Shown here: positions 25,731 through 34,411 of the stretch, one piece after another | How the letters are laid out: each line of letters starts with the position of its first letter | How positions within the stretch are numbered: the stretch's first letter is position 1 | NCBI GenBank assembly: GCA_947625195.1 | Contig: CANQNK010000001.1 | Span: 62,001 to 126,000, forward strand | Source of the DNA: an uncultured Clostridia bacterium | GTDB taxonomy: Bacteria; Bacillota; Clostridia; Oscillospirales; Ruminococcaceae | Direction: 5' to 3' | Length of the DNA stretch: 64,000 nt | Translations under genes and position numbers: made by a program | Notes under the pieces: generated by a model | What the model saw: the letters and a program-made list of their open reading frames with translations, nothing else | The model's database searches: none | Told to the model about the DNA's origin: nothing

Positions 25731-26612
25731 CTAATCTTCTTCTGAATGATCACTTTCAGGTTTTGCAGCAGGGTTGGATGTTACTGCCGCTGTAGCCGCA
25801 GCCGCGTTTGCCTTTGATATGCAGCCTGCATCGTACTCCGATTCTTCAAGAGAGCGCGGGAAAAACTCGTTTGTGGGGAATTTTATTTTCTCAAAGAGCT
25901 CGCAGGGCGAATCGGTGTTTGTTGAGCATTCCTTGCTGGGTATGCAGTAATCCGCAGCCGGAACCATCAGCGTAACGTACCTTGAAAGCTGAATAATGGA
26001 AAACATTCCTATTGTCACATAAACCGCTCTTGAGCAGCCCTGAGAAACCGCAACGGGAATATCGGTTCCGTTCTGGCAGCAAGAACCGTCGCAGGTATCC
26101 GTACAGCACGATGGCTTCTGGAATCTTGTTACCAGACGGCAGTCAAGAAGAATAGGCTCTACTACTGTGACAGACGCATTGGGCAGAGACGAGTAGCAGC
26201 AGCCGGGAGCTATGCTGGTAGTCTGGACATCCTCTGAAGAAAAGCGTCTTGTGTTTCCGTCGCTTCCGAAAAGTATTACCTTCTTTGAAAAAGAGGTCGT
26301 GCCGAGAACTGTCGTAGAAGCGCAGGCAGAGCCTTCAAAGGCCTCGATTTCAACCGAAAAGGTATAGGTGATGTCAACGGCGTAAAAGCCCTTGTTAAAC
26401 GGCACAGGTTCTATTCCGAATACCGTGTTCACTACCTCTACACGCTTGCATTTGATAAAGCTTGCCGCTTCTATAGTTTCAAGCGCCTCCGGAGTTGTGA
26501 ACGCTACCTCCAGATCCTCCAAGCAGTCCTTGTCGCTGCAGGAATCGAAAACCCGCATAACCTCAATGCACACATTTTCATTGAAGCCGCCGCATGAATT
26601 CGTTTCGTTCAT
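25731..26612 (-). CDS. Cys-rich protein of unknown function
   Basis: 293 residues from ATG 26612 with a strong RBS (AGGAGG). No signal peptide. The N-terminus reads NENVCIEVMRVFDSCSDKDC, then LEDLEV. About 20 cysteines are spread over the first 230 residues, including CCTDTCDGSCC. The middle part is beta-rich (GFYAVDITYTFSVEIEAFEG). The C-terminus is Ala-rich then acidic (KANAAAATAAVT, then HSEED). The VFDSCxDKDCLEDL-like opening recurs, as I recall, in uncharacterised clostridial proteins, and a spore-coat or crust role is conceivable because the organism sporulates. That is inference only; no function is assigned. Confidence 0.8.
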   Translation of the reverse strand: MNETNSCGGFNENVCIEVMRVFDSCSDKDCLEDLEVAFTTPEALETIEAASFIKCKRVEVVNTVFGIEPVPFNKGFYAVDITYTFSVEIEAFEGSACASTTVLGTTSFSKKVILFGSDGNTRRFSSEDVQTTSIAPGCCYSSLPNASVTVVEPILLDCRLVTRFQKPSCCTDTCDGSCCQNGTDIPVAVSQGCSRAVYVTIGMFSIIQLSRYVTLMVPAADYCIPSKECSTNTDSPCELFEKIKFPTNEFFPRSLEESEYDAGCISKANAAAATAAVTSNPAAKPESDHSEED

Positions 26613-26734
26613 ATATGTATCCTCCTAAATATTTTTGCGGACAGCCTACACTTCGCCGTCCTTGGTACATCATATTCCCGCAGATAAAAAAGTGTGATAG
26701 GAAATATATAAATAGTCTTTTTATACTGCAATAA

Positions 26735-26767
26735 AAAGAAGAAACCGTATGTTGCGGTTTCTTCTTT
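26735..26767. terminator. Bidirectional-looking terminator, 3' of the GH2 gene
   Basis: A perfect 13-bp stem AAAGAAGAAACCG / CGGTTTCTTCTTT with a 7-nt loop. It lies 14 nt beyond the GH2 stop on the minus strand. Confidence 0.85.
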
Positions 26768-26780
26768 AGCTTATTTGTAT

Positions 26781-29522
26781 TTAATTTCTTACGTAGTCAA
26801 AAACGCTTTTTATAAATTGTCTGCCGTTGGGGGACTCAGAAAGCTTATCAATGTCGCAGTTTAACACCACGACCTTTCCTCTGCTCTTTTTGTATTCGTA
26901 CAAAAGGCCAAGACTGTGATTGCGCTCAAAGTTATCTATCGTTCTGACAATTATATTTTTATCCTTATCATTGCCGTCCAAAATATCGCTTTTTGAGTTC
27001 ATTACAATTTCCCACCACTGCTCGGTGGAGTAAATCTCACTTGGAAACTGCGAGAGCGCTTTGTGTTTGTTATCGATCAAAAGCCCCATAGTGCCTACCG
27101 GCAGCGGCTTGTTCATCATTTCGGAAATGGAGCGGAACATAGGGTAGCACCAGAAATCCTGACAGTAAAAGCCGGGGATCGAATTATTATCGTCGATTTT
27201 GATATCGGGCGTTACAAGCACCGTTTTGCCCTGCGACAAAAGCTCTCTGGCTTTTGCGTCCTCTGCGCTTTTAAAGATATAAACTCCGTCAAGCTCTGCT
27301 GTTATATCTGCGGGATACACATAAAGTATGTACTCGTTATATATATCCGTATCATCAAGACAAAGCGTAAGGGTAATACTGGCAGGAGATTTTACATCTG
27401 GCAGCGTTACTGATATGTCGTCTACATCTATATAGTTTTCCTCTGTGTCGGGTATTTCCTTTTCTCCTGCTGAAAGCTCGCAGTTTTCTCCTGAAAGTGA
27501 CCATTTAAGCTTTTTGCCGCTGAGCTTATTCGCCCCGAAGTGGGTTATCATAAGATGGGCCTTAAAATTATCTTTGCCTTCAAAAACGTAAGAATCAAAT
27601 TCAGCAAGCAATACGGTTTCATTGCAAAATGCTCTCCATTCTTTTTCGGTAACTATTCCCTTTGAATCCATAAATGCGTCAAGCATTCCGACAAGAGCCG
27701 TTCCTTGTCCGGAAAAATCCTGAATGTCAAGGATCTGAAAGCCGCCAAGCCTGCGCGAGCGAAACACAGCCTCAAGCTCCTCCTTGTAGCAGGCGGCGGC
27801 AAGCTTTCCGCTTGCAAAATGATAGTCCTTTGCGAATTTTAAAAGTCCTTTTTTCTCAAGGCGATTTTTAAACAGCATAAGGTTTTTGGCTTTTAGCGGA
27901 CCCGTGTACTTGTCAATTTCATCGTAGTTTGGATACGTTTCATACTGACCTATCTCGTGTGTGATTATCGGAACCTTCGGGATAAAATGCGCGTCTGCCT
28001 CGCTTGCCTTCACAAGCTTCATAGTTGTGCCGTACTGTATCTTTACCATTCCGTCTATGTCTGCTGAGCTGTTTTCTGATGTTTTTACCTCAGGCTTTAT
28101 GACCGAATCATAACATTTGGTAGTGCAGGGTTTATTAGTTTGGATATGACCGAGAGGCGCATCGCACATAGCATAAGAGCCGCGTATAAGTCTGTCTCCT
28201 GAAAGTCTTACGCCGCAGAAAAAGTCGTCGTTCTCAAGTACCGACGGAAAGAACTGAAAGTTGTTGCTCCCCTGCGTATACAGGTGCCTTTTGTCAAGTG
28301 ATTTGTATATGCCGATTATTTCGTTAAGCCTTTTTGTGCTTCCCCAAAGCTCGTTTCCAAGGCTCATCATACAGTAAGACGGGTGATTTCCGAAGGCCTT
28401 AAGCATTTTTTTGCCCTCGTCTATTAAGAACTCCTGCTCGGTTTCGTTAAAGCCCTCCTCTCCGGGAGCAGCAATGGTTCCCCAAAACGGAAGCTCCGGC
28501 TCCATATAAATGCCCAGCATATCTGCCGCGATAAAAGCCGCTTCCGGCGGGCAGCAGGTGTGAAAACGATAGTGATTCATACCGTACCGCTGTGAAATTT
28601 CCATTACCCTGAGCCACTCGTCCACATCGCAGGGGGCGTAGCCGGTTTTCGGGAAGATCATACCATCGTGCTTTCCGCGTAAAAATGTCTTTTTGCCGTT
28701 AATGGTAAACTTGTCGCCGTCGGTGCCAAAGTCTCTTAGTCCCACAATATTCTCGGTAATATCTCCGCCAATATCGGTTTTTAGCATATAAAGATTCGGC
28801 TCAAATTCGCTCCAGAGCTTTGCGCGTTCTCCAAGCGTATAGGTAATATCGACAACACCGCCGCTGAAAGGAAAAACGGCAGGAGCAAACGTATCGGTAT
28901 TTGAAGTATAAGGACCGTTAAAGCTTTCGGCACAAACGGTTATCTCACCTGTGTTACTTCCCTTAACGTCCGCCTTTATATGAAACGCTTTGTTTTTTAC
29001 GTCTGACTCTATAAATACATTGTCAAGATATGTGTTTTCAAAAATCTGAAGCTCAAGCCTTCCGACTATTCCGTTCCAGTTCGTCTGTGTATCACAGCTT
29101 GTCAAATGACCGCCGGACGTTTTGTAGCCGACATTTGAAACGCAAATAGTCAGGGTGTGCTCTCCGTCGGCAGCATACTTACTTATATCGTAGATATGAG
29201 GGGACACAAGGCTGTCATTAGTGTCTATTTTTTTGCCGTCAAAAAAAAGCGTAGTTATCCTTGTGCGCTCCAAAAACAAAAAAGCCTTTTTACCTAAAAC
29301 CCCTGAAAGATTTATTTTTTTATAAAACCATGCATCGCCGGAAAACTCGTACTCATCGGTAAGATAGTCCTTTGAATGCTTTGAGCTTCTTTTACCCTTT
29401 TTTGAATAAGAGGTCGTGGAGGGCAAACAGATACTGTCACTGAAACTGTCAGGAATTTTTTTGCTCTGATCTTTGTCAAGAAACAAACCCCACTCTCCGG
29501 ACAAATCAATTTTGTCTATCAT
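26781..29522 (-). CDS. Glycoside hydrolase family 2 protein
   Basis: 913 residues from ATG 29522, with AAGGAGG upstream; the longer open frame to 29588 lacks an RBS and runs into the -35 box. Order: a sugar-binding jelly roll from the start (IDLSGEWGLFLDKDQ) through TNWNGIVGRLELQIF; an Ig-like domain; then a TIM barrel with GKHDGMIFPKTGY, YRFHTCCPPEAAFIAADMLG, EPELPFWG and MMSLGNELWG, where the Glu is the acid/base. A candidate nucleophile is the Glu in IITHEIGQYETYPNY. The C-terminal 300 residues are beta-rich, with a final Rossmann-like part (KTVLVTPDIK). There is no signal peptide, so it is cytoplasmic. Activity could be beta-galactosidase, glucuronidase or a rarer GH2 specificity. Confidence 0.88.
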   Translation of the reverse strand: MIDKIDLSGEWGLFLDKDQSKKIPDSFSDSICLPSTTSYSKKGKRSSKHSKDYLTDEYEFSGDAWFYKKINLSGVLGKKAFLFLERTRITTLFFDGKKIDTNDSLVSPHIYDISKYAADGEHTLTICVSNVGYKTSGGHLTSCDTQTNWNGIVGRLELQIFENTYLDNVFIESDVKNKAFHIKADVKGSNTGEITVCAESFNGPYTSNTDTFAPAVFPFSGGVVDITYTLGERAKLWSEFEPNLYMLKTDIGGDITENIVGLRDFGTDGDKFTINGKKTFLRGKHDGMIFPKTGYAPCDVDEWLRVMEISQRYGMNHYRFHTCCPPEAAFIAADMLGIYMEPELPFWGTIAAPGEEGFNETEQEFLIDEGKKMLKAFGNHPSYCMMSLGNELWGSTKRLNEIIGIYKSLDKRHLYTQGSNNFQFFPSVLENDDFFCGVRLSGDRLIRGSYAMCDAPLGHIQTNKPCTTKCYDSVIKPEVKTSENSSADIDGMVKIQYGTTMKLVKASEADAHFIPKVPIITHEIGQYETYPNYDEIDKYTGPLKAKNLMLFKNRLEKKGLLKFAKDYHFASGKLAAACYKEELEAVFRSRRLGGFQILDIQDFSGQGTALVGMLDAFMDSKGIVTEKEWRAFCNETVLLAEFDSYVFEGKDNFKAHLMITHFGANKLSGKKLKWSLSGENCELSAGEKEIPDTEENYIDVDDISVTLPDVKSPASITLTLCLDDTDIYNEYILYVYPADITAELDGVYIFKSAEDAKARELLSQGKTVLVTPDIKIDDNNSIPGFYCQDFWCYPMFRSISEMMNKPLPVGTMGLLIDNKHKALSQFPSEIYSTEQWWEIVMNSKSDILDGNDKDKNIIVRTIDNFERNHSLGLLYEYKKSRGKVVVLNCDIDKLSESPNGRQFIKSVFDYVRN

Positions 29523-29559
29523 AAACTTATTTTCCTCCTTACGGCGATAATTCAAAATC

Positions 29560-29588
29560 AGTATATCATATAAACGTATTTTTTTCAA
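29560..29588 (-). promoter_or_regulatory. Sigma-A promoter of the GH2 gene
   Basis: Minus strand TTGAAA (29583-29588), 17 nt, TATACT (29560-29565). It supports the start at 29522. Confidence 0.85.
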
Positions 29589-29730
29589 GGATTTGAGTAA
29601 AATAATTTGAAGGTAAAAGAATAATTTCTGTGCAATAATATGAAATAATACTCACACACTCATATGCTAAAATTGAACTGTAAGTATTCTGCTCTTTGAT
29701 TTTTATTTTGCATACTTTAGTTATGCCGCC

Positions 29731-29758
29731 TTGACTTTATGTAAAAATAGGGTATAAT
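29731..29758 (+). promoter_or_regulatory. Sigma-A promoter of fprA
   Basis: TTGACT (29731-29736), 16 nt, TATAAT (29753-29758). Confidence 0.85.
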
Positions 29759-29796
29759 GTATATATTGAAAAAAGTCATACACAGGAGGATTTAAA

Positions 29797-30963
29797 ATGA
29801 AGGATACCTACATTTCAGACAGCATAAAATACGTAGGAGTTGACGATAGGGACATAGACCTGTTTGAAAGTCAGTATATCGTGCCTAACGGAGTTTCCTA
29901 CAACGCATATGTCATACTTGACGAAAAGGTATGCGTAATGGATACAGTTGACAAAGGAAAGACGGAAGAGTGGCTTGGAAATCTCAAAAAAGAGCTGGGT
30001 GACAGAAAGCCGGACTATCTTGTAATACACCATCTTGAGCCGGATCACGCGGGAAGCATTGCCGACTTTGTGAAAGAATATCCCGAATCAGTACTTGTCG
30101 GAACCGAAAAGATGTTTTCTATGCTGCCTCAGTTTTTCGACTTTGAGTTTGAACACAAAATGCAAGTTGTAGCAGAGGGCGATACGCTTTCACTCGGCGG
30201 ACACACCCTCACATTTATAATGGCGCCTATGGTACACTGGCCGGAGGTCATGGTTTCTTATGAATCAAGTGAAAAGATACTCTTCTCTGCGGACGGTTTC
30301 GGAAAGTTCGGCGCTCTCGACACTGAGGAGGACTGGGCTTGCGAGGCAAGAAGATATTACTTCAACATAGTCGGAAAATACGGCGCACAGGTGGCAGCGC
30401 TGCTTAAGAAAGCGTCAGGGCTTGACATTAAGATGATCTGTCCGCTTCACGGTCCGATCCTTAAGGAAAATCTCAGCTATTATATCGGACTTTACGAAAC
30501 GTGGTCTAGCTATAAGCCGGAGGTTGATGGCGTGTTTATCGCATATGCGTCGATTCACGGAAACACAGCTAAGGTTGCTAAGTATTTTAAGGATGTTCTT
30601 GAGCAAAAGGGCGCAAAGAAGGTTGCAATCTCAGACCTTTCCCGCGAAGACATTGCGGAGTGCGTTGAGGACGCGTTTAAGTACGGAAAGGTAGTTCTGG
30701 CGGCGTCCAGCTATGATGCGGGAGTTTTTGCTCCGATGTCTGATTTTCTGCACCACCTGAAGTCAAAGGCATGGCAGAACAGAGATGTGGCGATAATTGA
30801 AAACGGCTCGTGGGGGCCGACAGCTGCAAAGACTATTAAATCAGTTTTGGAAACCATGAAGGATATACGGGTGTGCGACACGGTCATCACTATCCGCTCA
30901 ACTATGAAGGAGACTGACAAGCCGAAGCTATCGGCTCTTGCGGACGAACTTTTATCAAAGTAA
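29797..30963 (+). CDS. fprA: FprA-type flavodiiron protein (oxygen/nitric oxide reductase)
   Basis: 388 residues, ATG after AGGAGG. The N-terminal metallo-beta-lactamase-like domain has the diiron ligands HHLEPDHAGS (HxExDH), HWPEVM, SADGFGKFG and CPLHGPIL. The C-terminal flavodoxin domain starts with VFIAYASIHGNTAKVA and has ASSYDAGVFAPM and NGSWGPTAAKT. In strict anaerobes such proteins reduce O2 to water or NO to N2O with electrons from rubredoxin or NADH-rubredoxin oxidoreductase. It acts in the cytoplasm and is transcribed alone from its own promoter. All ligands are intact. Confidence 0.96.
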   Translation: MKDTYISDSIKYVGVDDRDIDLFESQYIVPNGVSYNAYVILDEKVCVMDTVDKGKTEEWLGNLKKELGDRKPDYLVIHHLEPDHAGSIADFVKEYPESVLVGTEKMFSMLPQFFDFEFEHKMQVVAEGDTLSLGGHTLTFIMAPMVHWPEVMVSYESSEKILFSADGFGKFGALDTEEDWACEARRYYFNIVGKYGAQVAALLKKASGLDIKMICPLHGPILKENLSYYIGLYETWSSYKPEVDGVFIAYASIHGNTAKVAKYFKDVLEQKGAKKVAISDLSREDIAECVEDAFKYGKVVLAASSYDAGVFAPMSDFLHHLKSKAWQNRDVAIIENGSWGPTAAKTIKSVLETMKDIRVCDTVITIRSTMKETDKPKLSALADELLSK

Positions 30964-31016
30964 AACGGCACGAAAAATCCGGCTGTTTGGTCGGCGTTAA
31001 CAGGGCAGTATTAAAC

Positions 31017-31059
31017 AAAAAACGGCGTAACCCTCAAATGGAGAGTTATGTCGTTTTAT
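31017..31059. terminator. Probable fprA terminator (long imperfect hairpin)
   Basis: AAAACGGCGTAACCCTC-AAAT-GGAGAGTTATGTCGTTTT: about 16 pairs with two G:U and one mismatch, A and T tails on both sides. Confidence 0.65.
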
Positions 31060-31190
31060 GTTATGCGGATAAATTATTTCTGATTATGCTAAAGCTTATC
31101 TAAATAAGGAGCGCCGTCCCGTAATTAACAAGCGATATGAGATGTGAACTTTTTGGGTTTCGCCGCCTTAGACATATGCAGTAGTTATAT

Positions 31191-31856
31191 CTAAAGTCTC
31201 CAATCTATAGGCTCTATTCCTTTTGAAGTAAGGAAATCATTCACCTTTGAAAAATGTCTGCACCCGAAAAATCCGTTGAATGCCGAAAGAGGCGACGGGT
31301 GAACTGTTTCAAAAATTCCGTGAATGGGATTTGTTATAAGCGGCTTTTTGCTTCTAGCATTTCCTCCCCATAGAATAAACGCCACAGGTTTGCTTTTTTC
31401 ATTAAGCTTTCTTATAACCTCATCGGTCAATATCTCCCATCCCTTGCCTTTATGTGAAAGCGGCTTCCCCTCTCGCACGGTAAGAGTTGTATTCAAAAGC
31501 ATAACTCCCTCGTCTGCCCATTTAGTAAGCGTTCCGCTTTTCGGCGGCGGATAGCCTAGATCGTCATAAATCTCCTTGAAAATATTCTTAAGGCTCGGCG
31601 GAGGAGGTACACCCTCCTTTACCGAAAAGCAAAGCCCGTGTGCCTGACCTGCACCGTGATAAGGGTCCTGTCCCAGAATAACAGCCTTTACCTTTTCAAA
31701 TGGCGTGTGCTTAAAAGCGTTAAAGATATCGTACATATTCGGGTAAATATGATAGTGAGAGTACTCGTATTTTAAAAACTCGCGAAGAGAAAAATAATAT
31801 TCCTTTTTAAACTCATCCTTTAAAATGTCGTCCCAGTCGTTTCCTATATGTACCAT
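31191..31856 (-). CDS. ung: Uracil-DNA glycosylase
   Basis: 221 residues, normal length for family 1 UDG. It removes uracil from DNA to start base-excision repair. Motifs: water-activating GQDPYHGAGQAHGLCFSV, the loop PPPPSLKNIFKEI, LLNTTLTVREGKPLSHKGKG, and the leucine intercalation loop HPSPLSAFNGFFGC. It lies at the end of a minus-strand unit, 12 nt after a 34-residue membrane peptide gene, with which it is probably co-transcribed. Confidence 0.96.
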   Translation of the reverse strand: MVHIGNDWDDILKDEFKKEYYFSLREFLKYEYSHYHIYPNMYDIFNAFKHTPFEKVKAVILGQDPYHGAGQAHGLCFSVKEGVPPPPSLKNIFKEIYDDLGYPPPKSGTLTKWADEGVMLLNTTLTVREGKPLSHKGKGWEILTDEVIRKLNEKSKPVAFILWGGNARSKKPLITNPIHGIFETVHPSPLSAFNGFFGCRHFSKVNDFLTSKGIEPIDWRL

Positions 31857-31868
31857 TTTACTCTGCCC

Positions 31869-31973
31869 CTATACTCCCAGTGCGCCGCTTAACACCGCAC
31901 CGATTACTATTCCCAGAATCATTACCGCAACTATTGCAAGAATTATGATTCTGGTTAAAAGCCCTTTTTTCAT
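31869..31973 (-). CDS. 34-residue single-span membrane peptide
   Basis: Reads MKKGLLTRIIILAIVAVM followed by ILGIVIGAVLSGALGV and a TAG stop. The ATG overlaps the upstream stop as TAATG, and GAGGAGG lies 10 nt before it, so translation is coupled to the preceding gene. Two N-terminal lysines and an arginine followed by about 26 hydrophobic residues predict one membrane span, N-terminus inside. It is too small for routine gene callers. No function is known; it may associate with the coiled-coil membrane protein encoded just before it. Confidence 0.7.
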   Translation of the reverse strand: MKKGLLTRIIILAIVAVMILGIVIGAVLSGALGV

Positions 31974-32857
31974 TATTTTGTTTCCTCCTCATAATGTATC
32001 GTGAAATCATTTACCAGATGATCCATTATCTTTTTGGCGCTTTCAAAGTTTTCCTGCATTTCAGCCTTTGTGTCCTTCATGGTAGCCACCGGCTCTCTCA
32101 TTACGATAAACATATCGTCCGGAAAACCGTTTTCCCACTTAAGCTTCTTCTGAACATAATCACCTTTTAAGCTAAGACCTGTTTTTGTAACAAGCTCAGA
32201 ATCTGGGTAAAGAGCCGTAAGGTCTGCAAAGGCCTCTGAAACGCCCGACTCATCGTTTAATATATCCGTGTCGGAAACAAAAAATATTACTTCGGCAGTC
32301 TGCATATTAGCCTGAATCACCGACTGGTATTTTGTGGTTGCCGTATAATCCGTACCGTATTTTGCAATTGGCGCTTCGATTATCTGTACATATACCTCTC
32401 CGTCGCCGTTTATGTCCTCGCAGTATTCCTCAAACATATCAGCAAGTTCTTCGGTACGGTTGATAAGACCGTTGTTGCAGGTCATTATCACACGCATATC
32501 CGGCTGCGTTCTTGAAAGAGTATCGTAGGTAATGTATCCGAAAACGATAATAAAGAATGCGGCGAGCAGAATAATGATTTTGTTGTGCCACCAGAAGTTT
32601 TTAAGTCTGGCAACTCCGTGAAGCTTTACTGCCTCCTCGTGCTCTTCTTTTATCATCTCACTTTCTGAAATATCTCCGTTTTTAAGCTTTAAAAGCTCAA
32701 GTCGCTCCTGGGCCAGACGTTTTTCGTACTCCTTGCGCTGTTTTTCCTCAAGCTCCTTTGCTTTTTCCTCTTCTAAAAGCTCCTTTTTCTTATTATCTCT
32801 GAGCTTCCGCTCATATTCTAAGTCGTCCTCGGGTAAAAGCTCTTTTTTATCGTCCAT
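31973..32857 (-). CDS. Coiled-coil single-pass membrane protein of unknown function
   Basis: 294 residues, ATG 32857 (RBS GAGGATAG). Residues about 5-75 are almost entirely Lys/Glu/Leu heptads (ELLEEEKAKELEEKQRKEYE), predicting a cytoplasmic coiled coil. A membrane span lies at about 95-113 (IIILLAAFFIIVFGYITY). The outer domain of about 180 residues is mixed alpha/beta (DMRVIMTCNNGLINRTEELA, YVQIIEAPIAKYGTDYTATT, then VIFFVSDTDIL). It has some resemblance to periplasmic-binding-type or lipoprotein domains, but no motif is decisive. It heads the unit with the 34-residue peptide and ung. Confidence 0.82.
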   Translation of the reverse strand: MDDKKELLPEDDLEYERKLRDNKKKELLEEEKAKELEEKQRKEYEKRLAQERLELLKLKNGDISESEMIKEEHEEAVKLHGVARLKNFWWHNKIIILLAAFFIIVFGYITYDTLSRTQPDMRVIMTCNNGLINRTEELADMFEEYCEDINGDGEVYVQIIEAPIAKYGTDYTATTKYQSVIQANMQTAEVIFFVSDTDILNDESGVSEAFADLTALYPDSELVTKTGLSLKGDYVQKKLKWENGFPDDMFIVMREPVATMKDTKAEMQENFESAKKIMDHLVNDFTIHYEEETK

Positions 32858-32980
32858 AGTATCTATCCTCGCGGTTTAAGATTTTAGTAGCGGCAGTATT
32901 GAACATTGCTGCGCACACTTTCAATATGATTCAGATTACAGTATAACCTATAATTGTGAATATACTGTGAATAAAAAAGC

Positions 32981-33009
32981 TTTACATCTCAATAAATGTG
33001 ATGTATAAT
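32981..33009 (+). promoter_or_regulatory. Sigma-A promoter of folC
   Basis: TTTACA (32981-32986), 17 nt, TATAAT (33004-33009), about 98 nt upstream of the folC start. Confidence 0.75.
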
Positions 33010-33106
33010 TTAATGGCGCGTTATTTATGCGTGTATTTATTTTATGCTTTGTCGGACGGTTTTTACAAACACAAGAGCCGTCCGCCATAAAAGGGACAGT
33101 GTGAAA

Positions 33107-34324
33107 ATGGATTTTATAAATTCCTTTACAAAAAGCGGCAAGCCGGTCAGGGATCTTTCAAGAATAAGCGCTCTATTAAATGCCTTGGGAAATCCGCAGA
33201 ATGACCTTAAATTTATACATATAGCCGGCACAAACGGAAAGGGCTCTACGGCGCAGATGTTTTATGAGGTGTTAAGCTGTGCCGGGGTAAAAGCGGGGCT
33301 TTTTACAAGCCCCTATATTAAAGACTATACCGACCGCATTCGGTTTATGGGATCAAACATAACATATGCTGAGCTTATGCCGCTTTGCAAAAGGGTAGAA
33401 AGCTGTGCTGTGGGAAAGGATTATTCTCAGTTTGAGATAACAATGGCTGTCGCTTTTTTGTTTTATAAAGCGGTGGGAGCAGAGGTTGTGGTGCTTGAAA
33501 CCGGTCTTGGCGGAATGCTTGACTGCACCAATGTAATAAGAAACCCGCTTTTGTGCGTTGTAACCTCCATAAGCTACGACCATATGACGGTGCTGGGAGA
33601 TACTATTGAAGAAATTTCTGCTCAGAAGGCGGGAATTATAAAGGATGGCGCTCCGGTCATTCTGGCATATGACAATCCGGCTGAGGCAGTTGAGGTCGTT
33701 AAAAAAAGAGCCTTTGAATCGGGTTCAGAGCTTGTTTTCCCGAAAAGGGAGGACGTTTTTATACCTTCTGATATGCTGTTCGGCGGAGATTTTTTCTACA
33801 AGGGTAAAAAGTATGAGCTTACAATGTCGGGATCGCATCAGGTGACAAACGCCGTAAACGTGATAGAGGGGGCGGATGTATTAAAAAAGCATTTTGACAT
33901 ATCGGACAACGATGTGATGAACGGAATAAAAAAGGCGGCTATTATAGGCAGGACGGAGATAATAAGAAAATCTCCGCTTGTGATTTTAGACGGCTGTCAT
34001 AACGAAGGCGGCATAAAAGCGCTTTCAGAAGTTTTAAAGAGTGTTGACAAGCCCGTTGCAATAGTCGGAATGTTAAAGGATAAAAACGCTCAAAAGGCTC
34101 TTTTGCCGATAGTTCCTTTGTGTAAAAAATTCATTGCCGTAAGCGGCTTTCACCCAAATGCGTATACTTCCTTGGAGCTTAAGAACATACTCGTTTCGCT
34201 TAGAGCAGATGCAGTTACAGGAGAAAGCGCAATATCGGAATATCGAAAGGCTGTCAGCGGTATATATTCAAACGCAGTTATTTTCGGCTCTCTTTATCTT
34301 GTTTCTCACATCAAAAATTCGTAA
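33107..34324 (+). CDS. folC: Folylpolyglutamate synthase / dihydrofolate synthase
   Basis: 405 residues from ATG 33107 (AAGGGA 10 nt upstream); a GTG two codons earlier is possible, and the open frame to 33044 lacks an RBS. It adds glutamate to (dihydro)folate in the cytoplasm. The Mur-ligase-like ATPase has IHIAGTNGKGSTAQM (P-loop), LFTSPYIKDYTDRIRF, VVLETGLGGMLDCTNVI, and SYDHMTVLGDTIEEISAQKA with the lysine that is carbamylated in the family. The C-terminal domain has VILDGCHNEGGIKALSEVL and AIVGMLKDKNAQ. It is a single gene between its own promoter and a strong terminator. Confidence 0.95.
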   Translation: MDFINSFTKSGKPVRDLSRISALLNALGNPQNDLKFIHIAGTNGKGSTAQMFYEVLSCAGVKAGLFTSPYIKDYTDRIRFMGSNITYAELMPLCKRVESCAVGKDYSQFEITMAVAFLFYKAVGAEVVVLETGLGGMLDCTNVIRNPLLCVVTSISYDHMTVLGDTIEEISAQKAGIIKDGAPVILAYDNPAEAVEVVKKRAFESGSELVFPKREDVFIPSDMLFGGDFFYKGKKYELTMSGSHQVTNAVNVIEGADVLKKHFDISDNDVMNGIKKAAIIGRTEIIRKSPLVILDGCHNEGGIKALSEVLKSVDKPVAIVGMLKDKNAQKALLPIVPLCKKFIAVSGFHPNAYTSLELKNILVSLRADAVTGESAISEYRKAVSGIYSNAVIFGSLYLVSHIKNS

Positions 34325-34327
34325 AGC

Positions 34328-34368
34328 GCAAAGCAGCACATTGGAAACAACCCAATGTGCTGCTTTGC
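34328..34368. terminator. Strong bidirectional terminator
   Basis: A perfect 17-bp stem (GCAAAGCAGCACATTGG and its complement) with a 7-nt loop between convergent folC and the anti-sigma-like gene. The longest perfect hairpin in the window, though the flanking T tracts are short. Confidence 0.8.
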
Positions 34369-34411
34369 TAGTAAAGGTGTAGTTTGCACTCAGTTAAAAA
34401 CTGTGTTGAAT

